Shown piece after piece: positions 31,977-41,207 of a stretch of DNA of 41,987 nucleotides (position 1 is its first letter; the number at the start of each line of letters is the position of its first letter). The notes beneath the pieces were generated by a model. That model did no database searches, was not told the DNA's origin, and saw only the letters and a list, made by a program, of their open reading frames with translations. Origin of the DNA: JAVBKE01 sp031554215 (lineage in GTDB: Bacteria; Bacillota; Bacilli; JARBTR01); NCBI GenBank assembly GCA_031554215.1, contig JAVBKF010000003.1, forward strand, positions 1 to 41,987, written 5' to 3'. The translations under genes were made by a program, and so were the position numbers.

Positions 31977-33014
31977 ATGTCATTGAAAACAATCGGTGTC
32001 GCCTCGGGTCTAACCTTGGCACTATTAGGTGGATTAACTGGCTGCGGAGTAGATACAGCGAAAGAAAAGATTGACCCGCCTAAAGTGGTTTTTGAAAAAG
32101 CTACTACGGATAAAGTTCAGCAAGTAGCTGACGCGGTTGGCAAAATCTCAACACAGCTTTTCCTAGTGGATAAGAAAGGCTATGTCGTACCAACGACGGT
32201 GATGCTGCCTGAGACATCTAGTGTTGCAAAGCAAGCACTTGAGTACCTCGTTCAAGAGGGTCCAGTCACGGAATACTTACCGAATGGTTTTCAGGCCGTG
32301 TTACCAGCAGAAACTGTTGTGAAGAGCATGGATGTCCAAGATGGTGTTGCAACGGTTGATTTTTCGCAAGAGTTTACACAATATGAAGCAAAAAATGAAA
32401 AGAGAATTCTACAATCTATTGTCTGGACACTCACACAATTTGACTCAGTGAAAGAAGTAGCCATTAAGGTTGAAGGCAAACCACTCAGTGAAATGCCTGT
32501 GGATAAAACACAAGTATCTAGTCGTCTTACACGAGAAATCGGCATTAATATTGAGGGAACGCAGCTAGCTGACGTGATGAATTCTCATCAGGTGACTTTA
32601 TATTTTGTTAAGTCAGAAAAGGATTTGAACTACCTTGTACCAGTGACAAGACGCGTATCAAATGCAGAGGCAAATGGTGTTGCCACGATTGTACAGGAAC
32701 TTGTGAATGGACCAAAAGCAGGTTCTAATCTGTCATCTGATTTCATGTCAGATGTGGCACTCGTTGATCAGCCGGTGATTCAAAACGGTGTTGCTTCACT
32801 CAATTTCAACGCAAATGTGCTGAATATAGATGGAGAACAAAAAAGTATCTCATCTGAATTAATGGATGCATTGGTTCTTTCGCTGACCGAACAAGCAGGC
32901 ATCAGTTCAGTTGCTGTAACAGTGGATGGCAGTAAAGAAATCCTTGATGAAACAGGTAAACCACTCACTGCACCAGTATCTAGACCAAGCAAGGTGAATA
33001 CAGGAAGCTACTAA
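31977..33014 (+). CDS. gerM: GerMN-domain lipoprotein, spore germination/sporulation protein GerM
   Basis: 345 residues. Lipoprotein signal ending LTGC (Cys23), then two copies of the GerMN beta-alpha domain (~75-185 and ~220-330). Each has the pattern A-V-V-Q-x-L-V-x-G-P (ALEYLVQEGPVTEYLP and IVQELVNGPKAGSN) and a VATVDFSQEF / VASLNFNANVL strand. In B. subtilis GerM helps link the forespore engulfment channel to peptidoglycan. Start supported by AGGAGG upstream. Together with spoVE it argues for a spore-forming lineage, though GerMN domains also occur elsewhere. Confidence 0.9.
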   Translation: MSLKTIGVASGLTLALLGGLTGCGVDTAKEKIDPPKVVFEKATTDKVQQVADAVGKISTQLFLVDKKGYVVPTTVMLPETSSVAKQALEYLVQEGPVTEYLPNGFQAVLPAETVVKSMDVQDGVATVDFSQEFTQYEAKNEKRILQSIVWTLTQFDSVKEVAIKVEGKPLSEMPVDKTQVSSRLTREIGINIEGTQLADVMNSHQVTLYFVKSEKDLNYLVPVTRRVSNAEANGVATIVQELVNGPKAGSNLSSDFMSDVALVDQPVIQNGVASLNFNANVLNIDGEQKSISSELMDALVLSLTEQAGISSVAVTVDGSKEILDETGKPLTAPVSRPSKVNTGSY

Positions 33015-33549
33015 AAGAATTTTGTATGTGAATGCATTGCTCATTTGGCCCCTCCCCCGCAAGGCGTGCCGAGTGAAATGAATAACTGAGAGTGCGAACG
33101 GTTGTTGTTGCAGCTAGCTATCCACGATCGTCAACGGAGAAGTCAAGTCACCTTTCAAAGAAAGGCGTTACTTGGCTTTTTCCTATTTGCATTTTTCAGG
33201 GGAAGTGGTCATGCCGAGAAGTTCATTTGCATGTTCCTTATCAATCGAATCGCTGCCTCATCATTCGCTAAGGATGATGTGCTGTGGTGATGAATGAATG
33301 CAATAGATAGGTGAGAGCCATTAGCACGATTTACAAAGAATGCTATTACATCCAGAATTGTATCTCTCGTTGCTACATGAATTCTTGAATAGTTGGGGAA
33401 AACTATAAAATGGACTGGTTCATGACTGAGCAAGGTGCTGAGAATGTTTATAAATGAACATGCTAATCCTTACCGGTAAACAGCATGACAGGCATTGATC
33501 GTAAGGATTCGTCAAAGACCATCGCAGCGAACCCGGAAAGGGAGATACA
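33015..33549. other. gene-free stretch between gerM and the GT2 gene
   Basis: Contains one terminator-like hairpin (33142-33184) and nothing else I can support. Confidence 0.4.
33142..33184 (+). terminator. terminator-like hairpin downstream of gerM
   Basis: AGTCAAGTCACCTTTC pairs imperfectly with GAAAGGCGTTACTTGGCT, followed by TTTTCC. It is 128 nt after the gerM stop. Confidence 0.6.
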
Positions 33550-34545
33550 ATGGCTCCGAAGTTAACAATAGTAGTCCCCTGTTATAACGAAGAGGCTGTC
33601 TTTCAGCGCGCAGTCGCCGAACTATCTACGATTCTAAAGCAACTGATTGATGCAACGAAAGTTTCTGATAAAAGCACCATCCTTTTCATTGATGACGGTA
33701 GTAATGACGGGACTTGGGCGCTCATTCATGCTGAGAGTAAAGCCAATGTATTGATTAGAGGACTCAAGCTAGCGCATAATGTTGGTCATCAGAATGCGCT
33801 CTATGCAGGACTGGAAATTGCGACACCGGTATCAGATTGTATCATTTCAATTGATGCAGACTTGCAAGATGATGTTTCAGTGATACTCACTTTTGTTGAT
33901 CAATTTTTACAAGGATATGACATTGTTTATGGTGTTCGCGATAAGCGCGATGCTGATACCTTTTTTAAAAGAAAAACGGCATTGGGTTTTTACGGATTAA
34001 TGAAGCGGCTAGGGGTGGATATGATTCCTAACCATGCAGATTTCCGGCTAATGAGTCAGCGTGCGCTATATGAGCTTCTCAAGTACCGGGAGTCGAATCT
34101 GTTTCTGAGAGGCGTTATTCCGATGATTGGGTTTCCTTCAGTTGCCGTGACCTATGACCGGAAGAGGCGCGCGGCGGGGGAGAGTAAGTATCCGCTGAAA
34201 AAGATGCTTCTATTTGCACTGAATGGGATTACTTCATTTAGTGTTGTGCCGATTCGTTTTGTTCATTTACTGGGACTGATATCGGTTGTAGTCAGCTTCG
34301 GAATTGGATTGTATGTGGTTGGGAGCCGATTGCTCGGGTTCCCGGTGTCAGGTTGGAGCTCAATTATGGTCGTTATCTGTTTCTTTGGGGGTGTTCAACT
34401 GCTGGCGATTGGTGTGCTTGGTGAGTATATTGGGAAAATATATCAAGAAACAAAACGTCGACCAAAATATGCGGTAGAGACTGATTTGTTTACAAAATCT
34501 GAGAGCGACACAAGCGAAAATGCTTTTGAACAGCTGACGGAATAG
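33550..34545 (+). CDS. family 2 glycosyltransferase, undecaprenyl-phosphate sugar synthase type (YkoT/CsbB-like)
   Basis: 331 residues. N-terminal GT-A domain: VVPCYNEE, the DDGSNDGT motif and SIDADLQDD, the metal- and nucleotide-binding aspartates. KRRAAGESKYPL marks the DPM1/GtrB-type polyisoprenyl-phosphate sugar transferase group, and two C-terminal membrane helices (~235-257, ~270-292) complete the GtrB layout. Such enzymes load a sugar on undecaprenyl phosphate at the inner leaflet. The ATG has AAAGGGAG upstream. The next gene encodes a large membrane protein like YkoS, so the two probably form a surface-glycosylation system. Sugar identity is unknown. Confidence 0.88.
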   Translation: MAPKLTIVVPCYNEEAVFQRAVAELSTILKQLIDATKVSDKSTILFIDDGSNDGTWALIHAESKANVLIRGLKLAHNVGHQNALYAGLEIATPVSDCIISIDADLQDDVSVILTFVDQFLQGYDIVYGVRDKRDADTFFKRKTALGFYGLMKRLGVDMIPNHADFRLMSQRALYELLKYRESNLFLRGVIPMIGFPSVAVTYDRKRRAAGESKYPLKKMLLFALNGITSFSVVPIRFVHLLGLISVVVSFGIGLYVVGSRLLGFPVSGWSSIMVVICFFGGVQLLAIGVLGEYIGKIYQETKRRPKYAVETDLFTKSESDTSENAFEQLTE

Positions 34546-34700
34546 TCGACTCAAAAACTTTGTCCGCTGAATGGACCTGTTTGTACAGTGACAGCAGCAC
34601 ACCCAAAAGCATAGATTCGTTCGCTACTCACTACACCATCATCGTTTGACCGATTTGGCTACATTTGAAACTTTTGAATGAGAATAGGCGGGCGTTTTCA

Positions 34701-36407
34701 ATGAAACGAGGGTTTCCGCAAGGCAAAGAAAAGAAACATTTATTCATCGCTGCACTTCTACTTTTATTATATCTTTCGCCAATGTTGATTTTCGGTGAAA
34801 AAGCCCATATGCGTATTCACGATAACCTTGACTCCAATGTGGCTTGGTATTCATCGCTAGCAGACCATGGTCAAATAGTAGCATCACTTAGTAGCACGAT
34901 TCCGCAAATCATGAATGCCCCCCGCGATGCTTTCCCGAGTCAATTTACCGGAATTCTATGGCTCTACGCAGTTTTCTCGCCGTTTGTAGCTTATACAATC
35001 AGCCAAGTGATTACGGTTGTTTTTGCATTTATCGGCATGTATTTACTATTGAAAAGGTTTTTCATCAAGGCGCAATCTGCTTATGTGATTCGTATCTACA
35101 TTTCAGTAGCATTTGCGATTACCCCGTTTTGGCCGCCGGGCATGCTGAGTATGATGGGAATGCCTCTTGCACTATGGGCGTTTCTAACCATTCGTAAGCA
35201 CCAGGCTTCCTTTCGTGAGTGGCTGGTCATTACACTGCTTCCGTTTTATTCGTCATTTGTCCTAGGTTTCTTCTTCTTCCTAGTAGTGATGGCGATTCTC
35301 TGGCTCAGGGACTTGATTGTTAAGCGGAACTTGAACCTGCGATTCCTTAGTAGCATTGCATACATGACTGTCCTTTACTGTCTCATCGACTATCGCCTAT
35401 TTATTTCAATCTTATCGGAAACAGGTGCAGAATCGCATCGAAATGCATTTATCCAATCAACCAATACGTTACCCGAAACCATTCAACTCTTTTGTAAAAA
35501 TTATTTCCTCGGGCATTTTGCTGTTCCGACGCTTCATTTATTTGTCATTGTCCCAATCTCATTTCTCGCATTATCGGTTGTCATCCGTGCTGGCAATTGG
35601 CGATTGCATCGGGATTTTATAACCCTTTTTGTGTTTAACATTATCTTGTCATTGTGGTATGCATTCTGGTTTTATGAGGGCTGGCAACCTTTGAAAGAGC
35701 AATTTTCACTCTTAACGACGTTTAATTTTGCTCGGTTTCATTTCCTTCGGCCAATGGTCCTGTATCTACTGTTTGCCGTCTCCTGCTTAATTCTTTGGCG
35801 ACTTGAAAAGGCAGGACGTATCATTACTAGGGCGGCAATTATCACCCAACTGATCATATTGTTTATTGCCAATCCTGAAATTGTTTATCGTTACATAAGA
35901 CCAGCACCATCATTTCAAGCATTCTACGCTGAAGACGAATTTGCAGCAATTGCTGAAGCAATTGGCAAACCGCAAGATCGTTACAAAGTTGTCAGTATCG
36001 GGATGCATCCAGCAATCGCAGAGTTCAATGGTTTCTATACTGCAGATGGCTATGTAAATGCCTATCCATTACAATACAAAAAAGCATTTCGACCAGTGAT
36101 TGAACCAGAGCTCGAAAAAAGCCCGTCGCTGAAGAAATACTTTGATACATGGGGGTCACGTTGCTATGTTTTTTCAAGTGAACTTGGTAAACATTATGGA
36201 TGGGATAAACATTCATCGAAGGTGATTGAGCATCTTGAAATTCGATCAGAAGCGCTATTGAAGCTCGGTGCTGAGTATGTATTATCAGCGGTCCCTATTG
36301 AGAATGCTGCTGAGAATAATCTTGTATTCGTTGATGTCTTTACTGATAAAAATGCCGCTTGGGAGGTTTATCTATATCAAATCGCCAGCGATACGCCTAG
36401 CTTCTAG
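34701..36407 (+). CDS. multispan membrane protein, YkoS/YfhO-like (DUF6044-type) glycosyltransferase candidate
   Basis: About 568 residues with ten or more hydrophobic segments. The first luminal loop (IHDNLDSNVAWYSSL) carries acidic residues in the position of GT-C transferase catalytic loops. The C-terminal ~140 residues are a soluble extracytoplasmic domain (FNGFYTADGYVNAYP). It resembles B. subtilis YkoS, encoded next to the glycosyltransferase YkoT, and the YfhO group that moves sugars from undecaprenyl phosphate to teichoic acids. Function is inferred. The start at ATG 34701 has a weak AGGCGGG site; TTG at 34665 is an alternative. Confidence 0.7.
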   Translation: MKRGFPQGKEKKHLFIAALLLLLYLSPMLIFGEKAHMRIHDNLDSNVAWYSSLADHGQIVASLSSTIPQIMNAPRDAFPSQFTGILWLYAVFSPFVAYTISQVITVVFAFIGMYLLLKRFFIKAQSAYVIRIYISVAFAITPFWPPGMLSMMGMPLALWAFLTIRKHQASFREWLVITLLPFYSSFVLGFFFFLVVMAILWLRDLIVKRNLNLRFLSSIAYMTVLYCLIDYRLFISILSETGAESHRNAFIQSTNTLPETIQLFCKNYFLGHFAVPTLHLFVIVPISFLALSVVIRAGNWRLHRDFITLFVFNIILSLWYAFWFYEGWQPLKEQFSLLTTFNFARFHFLRPMVLYLLFAVSCLILWRLEKAGRIITRAAIITQLIILFIANPEIVYRYIRPAPSFQAFYAEDEFAAIAEAIGKPQDRYKVVSIGMHPAIAEFNGFYTADGYVNAYPLQYKKAFRPVIEPELEKSPSLKKYFDTWGSRCYVFSSELGKHYGWDKHSSKVIEHLEIRSEALLKLGAEYVLSAVPIENAAENNLVFVDVFTDKNAAWEVYLYQIASDTPSF

Positions 36408-36810
36408 TGGGTAAAAATCGTTCAGGTACAATACCGCCGTGCATTTAACAGGAGTAGTTGCAGAAAAGGCTGATAGAGGGGTGATACTGTTGATCATTAT
36501 TGGACAAAGATTGCTTTGTAAGTACATTGGATACGATGAATTTAATAAAAAACGATTTGTGTGGATGGTTGTTGTTTGAATGTCAAACCGTGTAATGTAT
36601 TATAAATTAGATAGACATTTTTGTCGACTAATGGTATAAGAATGAATAGGTAGCCAAAAATTTAGCTACCAAAATTGTTCCATCTGAAAACATTGTTCCA
36701 TCTGAAAACTGATGGGACGTGAATGGATGGATTTAGTGGAAGGCTCGATACTTGAATGTTAAGTTAATCTAAAGAGTAAAATAATTTTGGTGAAAAAGCG
36801 AGGTGAAGCC
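36408..36810. other. gene-free stretch with short repeats
   Basis: Contains GGTAGC/GCTACC arms (36649-36670) and an 18-bp perfect tandem duplication (36674-36709). No gene seen. Confidence 0.45.
36674..36709. repeat. 18-bp tandem direct repeat, two copies
   Basis: ATTGTTCCATCTGAAAAC occurs twice with no spacer. Confidence 0.95.
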
Positions 36811-37407
36811 ATGTCTGATGTAGTTACGCAGGATAGTTTAAATGAGTTTATGAAACAACTGATAGGGAGCTATCCGTTTCTGACGAGAGCTGTGGCCATT
36901 TTCCTGCCGTTTCTAGAGGCATTCTTGCCCATTCTACCAGTGACGGTACTCGCCACTGTGAATGCCGCTATATTTGGATTATGGGAAGGATTTTTATACT
37001 CTTGGGTAGGAAGTGTGCTAGGTTCTTATCTCTTGTTCATGTTTGTCCGTTTTCTAGGCAGGTTTCGTTTCCTAGCATTTCTACATAAACGACCACGAAT
37101 TGAATCTTCACTCAAGTGGATTGAGAAGCAAGGCTTTGGTCCGTTATTTATTATGTACTGCATCCCATTTGTTCCGTCATCATTGATTAATGTTGTAGCC
37201 GGTCTTTCTTCAATTAATAATTTCTATTTTCTGTTGGCGCTGGCACTAGGAAAATCTGTGATGCTCTTAACAATGAGTTATATTGGATCAGATTTAATGT
37301 CATTTATAGAACATCCCCTAAAATTAGTCATTGTTGTCCTTGCGACTGTTTTGGTTTGGATTATTGGCAAGAAACTTGAAAAAAGAATGCACCAGCATGA
37401 CGAGTAA
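36811..37407 (+). CDS. DedA superfamily (TVP38/TMEM64, SNARE-associated) membrane protein
   Basis: 198 residues with about five membrane segments. The conserved VTT/DedA pattern is visible: FLEAFLPILPVTVLATVNAAIFG (first re-entrant loop), GSVLGSYLLFMFVRFLGR, and the second loop FIMYCIPFVPSSLINVVAGLS, with the F-x-x-[RY]-x-x-P-x-x-P region. DedA proteins include UptA, an undecaprenyl-phosphate translocase; TVP38-type members are less well characterised. ATG at 36811 follows GAGGTGA. Its position after the YkoT/YkoS-like pair fits lipid-carrier recycling, but this is inference. Confidence 0.85.
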   Translation: MSDVVTQDSLNEFMKQLIGSYPFLTRAVAIFLPFLEAFLPILPVTVLATVNAAIFGLWEGFLYSWVGSVLGSYLLFMFVRFLGRFRFLAFLHKRPRIESSLKWIEKQGFGPLFIMYCIPFVPSSLINVVAGLSSINNFYFLLALALGKSVMLLTMSYIGSDLMSFIEHPLKLVIVVLATVLVWIIGKKLEKRMHQHDE

Positions 37408-37499
37408 CTGTTGACTGGAATTGCGATCTTTTTAGGATGAGCTTTTTACTAGATCGTTTCATGGGTGCAGGGTATTTGTTTAGTACCAACGTACATCAA

Positions 37500-37527
37500 T
37501 TGCTTCCTATACGGATTTTGGTATAAT
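37500..37527 (+). promoter_or_regulatory. promoter of the rph operon
   Basis: TTGCTT (37500-37505), 16-bp spacer, TATAAT (37522-37527). An 8-bp perfect hairpin AAGATCGC/GCGATCTT (37560-37582) followed by GTTTTC lies between it and rph and could attenuate transcription. Confidence 0.6.
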
Positions 37528-37616
37528 AAATAGCAGAACAAAAGTGACGGGAACTGATTAAGATCGCTTATTAGGCGATCTTGTTTTCAATGAAGGGTTA
37601 TGAGGGGAGTTTAATC

Positions 37617-38357
37617 ATGCGAATTGATGAGCGAAAATGCAACCAGTTGCGGCCGGTTCAAATAGAGAATAACTACACAATCCATGCTGAAGGTTCGGTG
37701 TTAATTAGTGTTGGGAATACCAAGGTACTTTGTAATGCAACCATTGAAGAAAAGGTACCACCTTTCTTGCGCGGTTCGGGCAAGGGTTGGGTCACTGCTG
37801 AATATGCGATGTTGCCAAGAGCAACAGGCACTAGAACCATGCGCGAATCAACTAAAGGGAAAGTGACTGGCCGGACAATGGAAATTCAGCGGCTTATTGG
37901 GCGTGCTTTGCGTGCGGTAGTTGATCTGGAGGCGCTCGGTGAGCGTAGTATTGTCGTTGATTGTGATGTGATCCAGGCGGATGGTGGTACAAGAACAGCT
38001 TCGATTACTGGTGCATTTATTGCCATGTCACTCGCTATACATGAATTGTATAAATCGGGAACGATTCAGACGATGCCAATTACAGATTTTCTTGCAGCGA
38101 TTTCAGTTGGGATACTGCCTGAGGAAGGTGCGGTGCTTGATTTGAACTATGTAGAAGATTCATCAGCGAAGGTGGATATGAATGTAGTGATGACAGGAAA
38201 AGGCGAGTTTGTCGAAGTGCAGGGAACTGGTGAAGAAGCGAAATTTACAATGCCTCAGTTGCAAGAAATGTTAGCACTAGCACAAGAAGGCATTAATGAG
38301 CTCGTGACGAAGCAAGAACAAATCCTACCCTTTTTGATTGAGCAGAAGTCGTTTTAA
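37617..38357 (+). CDS. rph: ribonuclease PH
   Basis: 246 residues; phosphorolytic 3'-5' exoribonuclease that trims tRNA 3' ends. Typical start MRIDERKCNQLRPV, RGSGKGWVTAEYAMLPRAT, RGRTMEIQRLIGR-like block (KVTGRTMEIQRLIGRALRAV), DCDVIQADGGTRTASITGA and the C-terminal EVQGTGEEAKF. The ATG at 37617 has GAGGGGAG upstream. It heads an rph-rdgB-ysnB cluster as in B. subtilis. Confidence 0.96.
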   Translation: MRIDERKCNQLRPVQIENNYTIHAEGSVLISVGNTKVLCNATIEEKVPPFLRGSGKGWVTAEYAMLPRATGTRTMRESTKGKVTGRTMEIQRLIGRALRAVVDLEALGERSIVVDCDVIQADGGTRTASITGAFIAMSLAIHELYKSGTIQTMPITDFLAAISVGILPEEGAVLDLNYVEDSSAKVDMNVVMTGKGEFVEVQGTGEEAKFTMPQLQEMLALAQEGINELVTKQEQILPFLIEQKSF

Positions 38358-38456
38358 TGGCTATTATTTTCTAAAAACCAATAAGCTATCGGTCGCTATA
38401 TGGGATAAAGGTGGGGTGAGAACCCTATTTTGAATACAATTGAGGGAGCTGTTTGT

Positions 38457-39065
38457 ATGAAAAAGATTATCGTTGCCACTGGGAATCAGGGGAAAGCACG
38501 TGAGTTTCGTGAGTTGTTAACACCACTAGGTTATGAAGTACTGACACTAGCTGATTTTCCAAATGCAGAGGACGTTGAGGAAACTGGGTCCACTTTTGCT
38601 GAGAATGCTTTGCTGAAGGCGAACGCATTGTCACAGGTGCTAGGAATCCCTGTGCTTGCGGATGATTCTGGTTTGATTGTTGATGCGTTAGATGGTAGAC
38701 CGGGGATATACTCGGCACGTTATGCAGGCGAACCAAAAAATGATTTGAAGAATTATCAGAAGTTGCTAGAGGAGCTGGGGGATTTACCACTGGAAAAGAG
38801 AACAGCTCGTTTCTACTGTGTGATTGCTTTTGTGGATCCGAATGGCCCTCAGCTCACAGTTGATGGTTCGGTGGAAGGTAAGATCTTGTTTGAGCCTAGT
38901 GGTGAAAATGGATTTGGCTATGACCCAGTGTTCTGGGTGAACGAGCTTGGGAAATCTTTTGCTACTTGTAGTGCTGATGAGAAGAATGCAGTCAGTCATC
39001 GAGGGCGGGCACTGCTAAAGTTAGTTAGTCAACTGACTACAGTTTCTCATGATGGGGGGGCATAA
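38457..39065 (+). CDS. rdgB: XTP/dITP diphosphatase (RdgB/HAM1 family)
   Basis: 202 residues; hydrolyses non-canonical purine nucleotides (XTP, ITP, dITP) to monophosphates. Signature features: IVATGNQGKAREF at the start, ENALLKAN, the LADDSGLIVDALDGRPGIYSARYAG block and GFGYDPVFW near the end. The ATG at 38457 has GAGGGAG eight bases upstream. Lies 99 nt after rph and 2 nt before the phosphoesterase gene. Confidence 0.95.
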   Translation: MKKIIVATGNQGKAREFRELLTPLGYEVLTLADFPNAEDVEETGSTFAENALLKANALSQVLGIPVLADDSGLIVDALDGRPGIYSARYAGEPKNDLKNYQKLLEELGDLPLEKRTARFYCVIAFVDPNGPQLTVDGSVEGKILFEPSGENGFGYDPVFWVNELGKSFATCSADEKNAVSHRGRALLKLVSQLTTVSHDGGA

Positions 39066-39067
39066 AT

Positions 39068-39571
39068 ATGGCCATATTAGTTGTGAGTGATAGCCACAGG
39101 CTCAAGCAGGAATTGGTGGAGATTGCTCGGCATCATCGTGATGAGGTGACGACCTTTCTTCACTGTGGTGACTCTGAATTAGGTGTTTCTGACCCAGCAC
39201 TTGCTTCGTATCACGTTGTGAGAGGAAATTGTGATGTCTTTGCAGATTTCCCTAAAATGCTGATTGTTGAAGCGGATGGGCTGCGAATTTGTTTGGTTCA
39301 TGGCCATAAATTTGATGTGAAGTCTACACTTCGAGATTTACAGCGTACAGCAAAGCGTGAGGGCTGTCAGGTCGCATGCTTTGGGCATTCTCATGAAACT
39401 GTGGCGGAGGAGATGGACGGTGTTGTGATGGTTAATCCTGGTAGTATCAGGCTCCCACGCGGTCGTCTTGAGAAAACGTATGCCCTATTGCACTATCAGG
39501 ATGGGGTGCTGGATGTCTGTTTGCATGAACTTGGCGGAAAGCAGATTGATGCCAATCGGTTCGTACTTTAA
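39068..39571 (+). CDS. YfcE/MJ0936-type metallophosphoesterase (YsnB-like)
   Basis: 167 residues with the calcineurin-like metal-binding motifs: VVSDSHR (DxH), FLHCGDSE (GD), VRGNCD (GNCD), VHGHKF and GHSHETV, and a closing MVNPGSI. Two-metal phosphodiesterases of this small class are active on model substrates; the physiological substrate is unknown. Immediately downstream of rdgB (2-nt gap), the same order as ysnA-ysnB in B. subtilis. Confidence 0.92.
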   Translation: MAILVVSDSHRLKQELVEIARHHRDEVTTFLHCGDSELGVSDPALASYHVVRGNCDVFADFPKMLIVEADGLRICLVHGHKFDVKSTLRDLQRTAKREGCQVACFGHSHETVAEEMDGVVMVNPGSIRLPRGRLEKTYALLHYQDGVLDVCLHELGGKQIDANRFVL

Positions 39572-39580
39572 AACTACTTA

Positions 39581-39609
39581 TTGACAGAAGCTACTTAATT
39601 ATATATACT
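39581..39609 (+). promoter_or_regulatory. tRNA-Arg promoter
   Basis: Consensus TTGACA (39581-39586), 17-bp spacer, TATACT (39604-39609), 17 nt before the mature tRNA. Confidence 0.9.
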
Positions 39610-39626
39610 TACTAAGTCTGATAAAT

Positions 39627-39700
<74 letters not shown>

Positions 39701-39711
39701 TATGTATACCC

Positions 39712-39755
39712 AACGCCTAGAACCTGATGAATAGAGGTTTCTAGGCGTTTTGTTT
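39712..39755. terminator. bidirectional terminator between tRNA-Arg and the integrase gene
   Basis: AACGCCTAGAACCT and AGGTTTCTAGGCGTT form a 14-bp stem with a single bulge, with TTGTTTT on the plus side. Confidence 0.88.
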
Positions 39756-39786
39756 TGAGTTTTGACCACATTTTGACCACTAAAAA

Positions 39787-40965
39787 TTATGTTCTCATTA
39801 ATTCATCGAATTTATTGACTGCATCCATCTTTAATTTCTTGGTAATGTGGAGGTAGATTTTCAAAGTCGTGCTTGCGTTTTCATGACCTACTCTTTCTTG
39901 AATAGTAGGTAAGTCTACTCCTGCTTCTGAAAGTAAGCTAATATGCGTGTGACGTAGTTTGTGAAGTGTCAACGGCTTTGTAATGCCTGCAATCCTTAGA
40001 TAGTCCTTAAAGCGATATCCAAGTGCTGTGCGTAGTTCAGGATAGCCACAATGATTACCTGACATTTTGATGAATACAAAGCCTTCATCGAGAATCATTG
40101 CATGAGATCGCCTAAGTTCAGCTTGCTGGATTAAAATATCTTGTAAGGCTTTGATGACGCTTTTACCAACTGGAACGACACGAATAGACTTTTTGGTTTT
40201 GGGCGGTGTTAATTCAAATTGTGTGACTGTGTTTTTCTCTCTAAAAAGTGTCTTCCAAATGCGAATTGTCTTATTGTCAAAATCGATATCCTCCCACTTT
40301 AGAGCAAGGAGTTCCCCGATTCTTACGCCACTATAAACTAAGGTGAGAATGACAGCGTAGTCGATTGAATGACCTCGTTTTTTAATTTTTGAAAGTAAGT
40401 GCTTGAGTTCTGATTTTTCGAGATAGTGTTCTTCCACTTGCTCATTCATCAAATCGTCCATGGTTTTCTTCTTTTTGGGTTTCTTGACGTAGGGTAGCTC
40501 TCGGATTAACCCCTTTTCTAGTGCGTTTTTCATAATCATTCTTCCAGTGATATAGATACTGTCAATTGTTTCACTGGAATAGTTTTCACTCTGCAAAGTC
40601 ACTACCATGTCATAGAAGTTTTTTGAAGTCATCTTTTCAAGGTAGCACTTACCAAGTAATCTTTTTAAATGCGGTATGGAAGTAGTTTTACGACTGAGCA
40701 GGGTGCTTGTTTTGATACCGCTAAATTCATATTCTTTTAGCCACACTTCAATGAAATCTTCAAAAAGAATTCTGCTATCTTCAACGTATTTTCCAATATT
40801 GAGGTCATTATACATTTTTGCAGCTGCGGCCTTTGCTGCACGTTCCGTAGTGAAGCCTCGTTTCGTTGTACTTTGTCTTTTTCCGGTTACAGGGTTACTG
40901 CCTAAGTCTAGTTTGAATAGCCACTTGACCCCAGTATTCGTTTTATATTTTTGAATGCTTGCCAT
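39787..40965 (-). CDS. int: tyrosine recombinase / phage-type integrase
   Basis: 392 residues. N-terminal arm-type DNA-binding domain (~1-55, TGKRQSTTKRGF), core-binding SAM-like domain (~65-170), and the catalytic domain with Arg215 in GVRIGELLAL, the HKLRHTH box (His335, Arg338), His361 in GHENASTTL and the nucleophile Tyr371 in IYLHI, so the active site is complete. It would integrate and excise the element at the tRNA-Arg. I chose the ATG at 40965 because AAAGGA lies nine bases upstream and MASIQKYKTNTG is the usual family start; a TTG at 40986 overlaps the previous stop. Confidence 0.93.
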   Translation of the reverse strand: MASIQKYKTNTGVKWLFKLDLGSNPVTGKRQSTTKRGFTTERAAKAAAAKMYNDLNIGKYVEDSRILFEDFIEVWLKEYEFSGIKTSTLLSRKTTSIPHLKRLLGKCYLEKMTSKNFYDMVVTLQSENYSSETIDSIYITGRMIMKNALEKGLIRELPYVKKPKKKKTMDDLMNEQVEEHYLEKSELKHLLSKIKKRGHSIDYAVILTLVYSGVRIGELLALKWEDIDFDNKTIRIWKTLFREKNTVTQFELTPPKTKKSIRVVPVGKSVIKALQDILIQQAELRRSHAMILDEGFVFIKMSGNHCGYPELRTALGYRFKDYLRIAGITKPLTLHKLRHTHISLLSEAGVDLPTIQERVGHENASTTLKIYLHITKKLKMDAVNKFDELMRT

Positions 40966-40982
40966 TTTCAAATTCCTTTCTG

Positions 40983-41207
40983 TCAATCAAAAATTCTTGC
41001 TAATGAAATGTTTTTGTATAGGTTTGCAATATCAGGATTCGCTTTTTCCCAATCAATATTCTTCAACATTGGGATATTGAAAGTTCTTTCCATACTGGAC
41101 ATTAGTTCAGCTAATTGCCTATTGCTTTCTTCAATTGCCACCGTTCCCAATGTTTGTAGCCTCAAAATGTTTGAAAATTCAACCTGAAAGTATTGATGTT
41201 TGTGCAT
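40983..41207 (-). CDS. hypothetical protein of the integrated element
   Basis: 74 residues, acidic-neutral, helical-looking (FSNILRLQTLGTVAIEESNRQLAELM). No motif recognised. Its ATG overlaps the stop of the preceding small ORF (TAATG) and its stop lies just ahead of the integrase, so it sits in a compact element operon. Could be an accessory or excision factor; no direct evidence. Confidence 0.6.
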   Translation of the reverse strand: MHKHQYFQVEFSNILRLQTLGTVAIEESNRQLAELMSSMERTFNIPMLKNIDWEKANPDIANLYKNISLARIFD

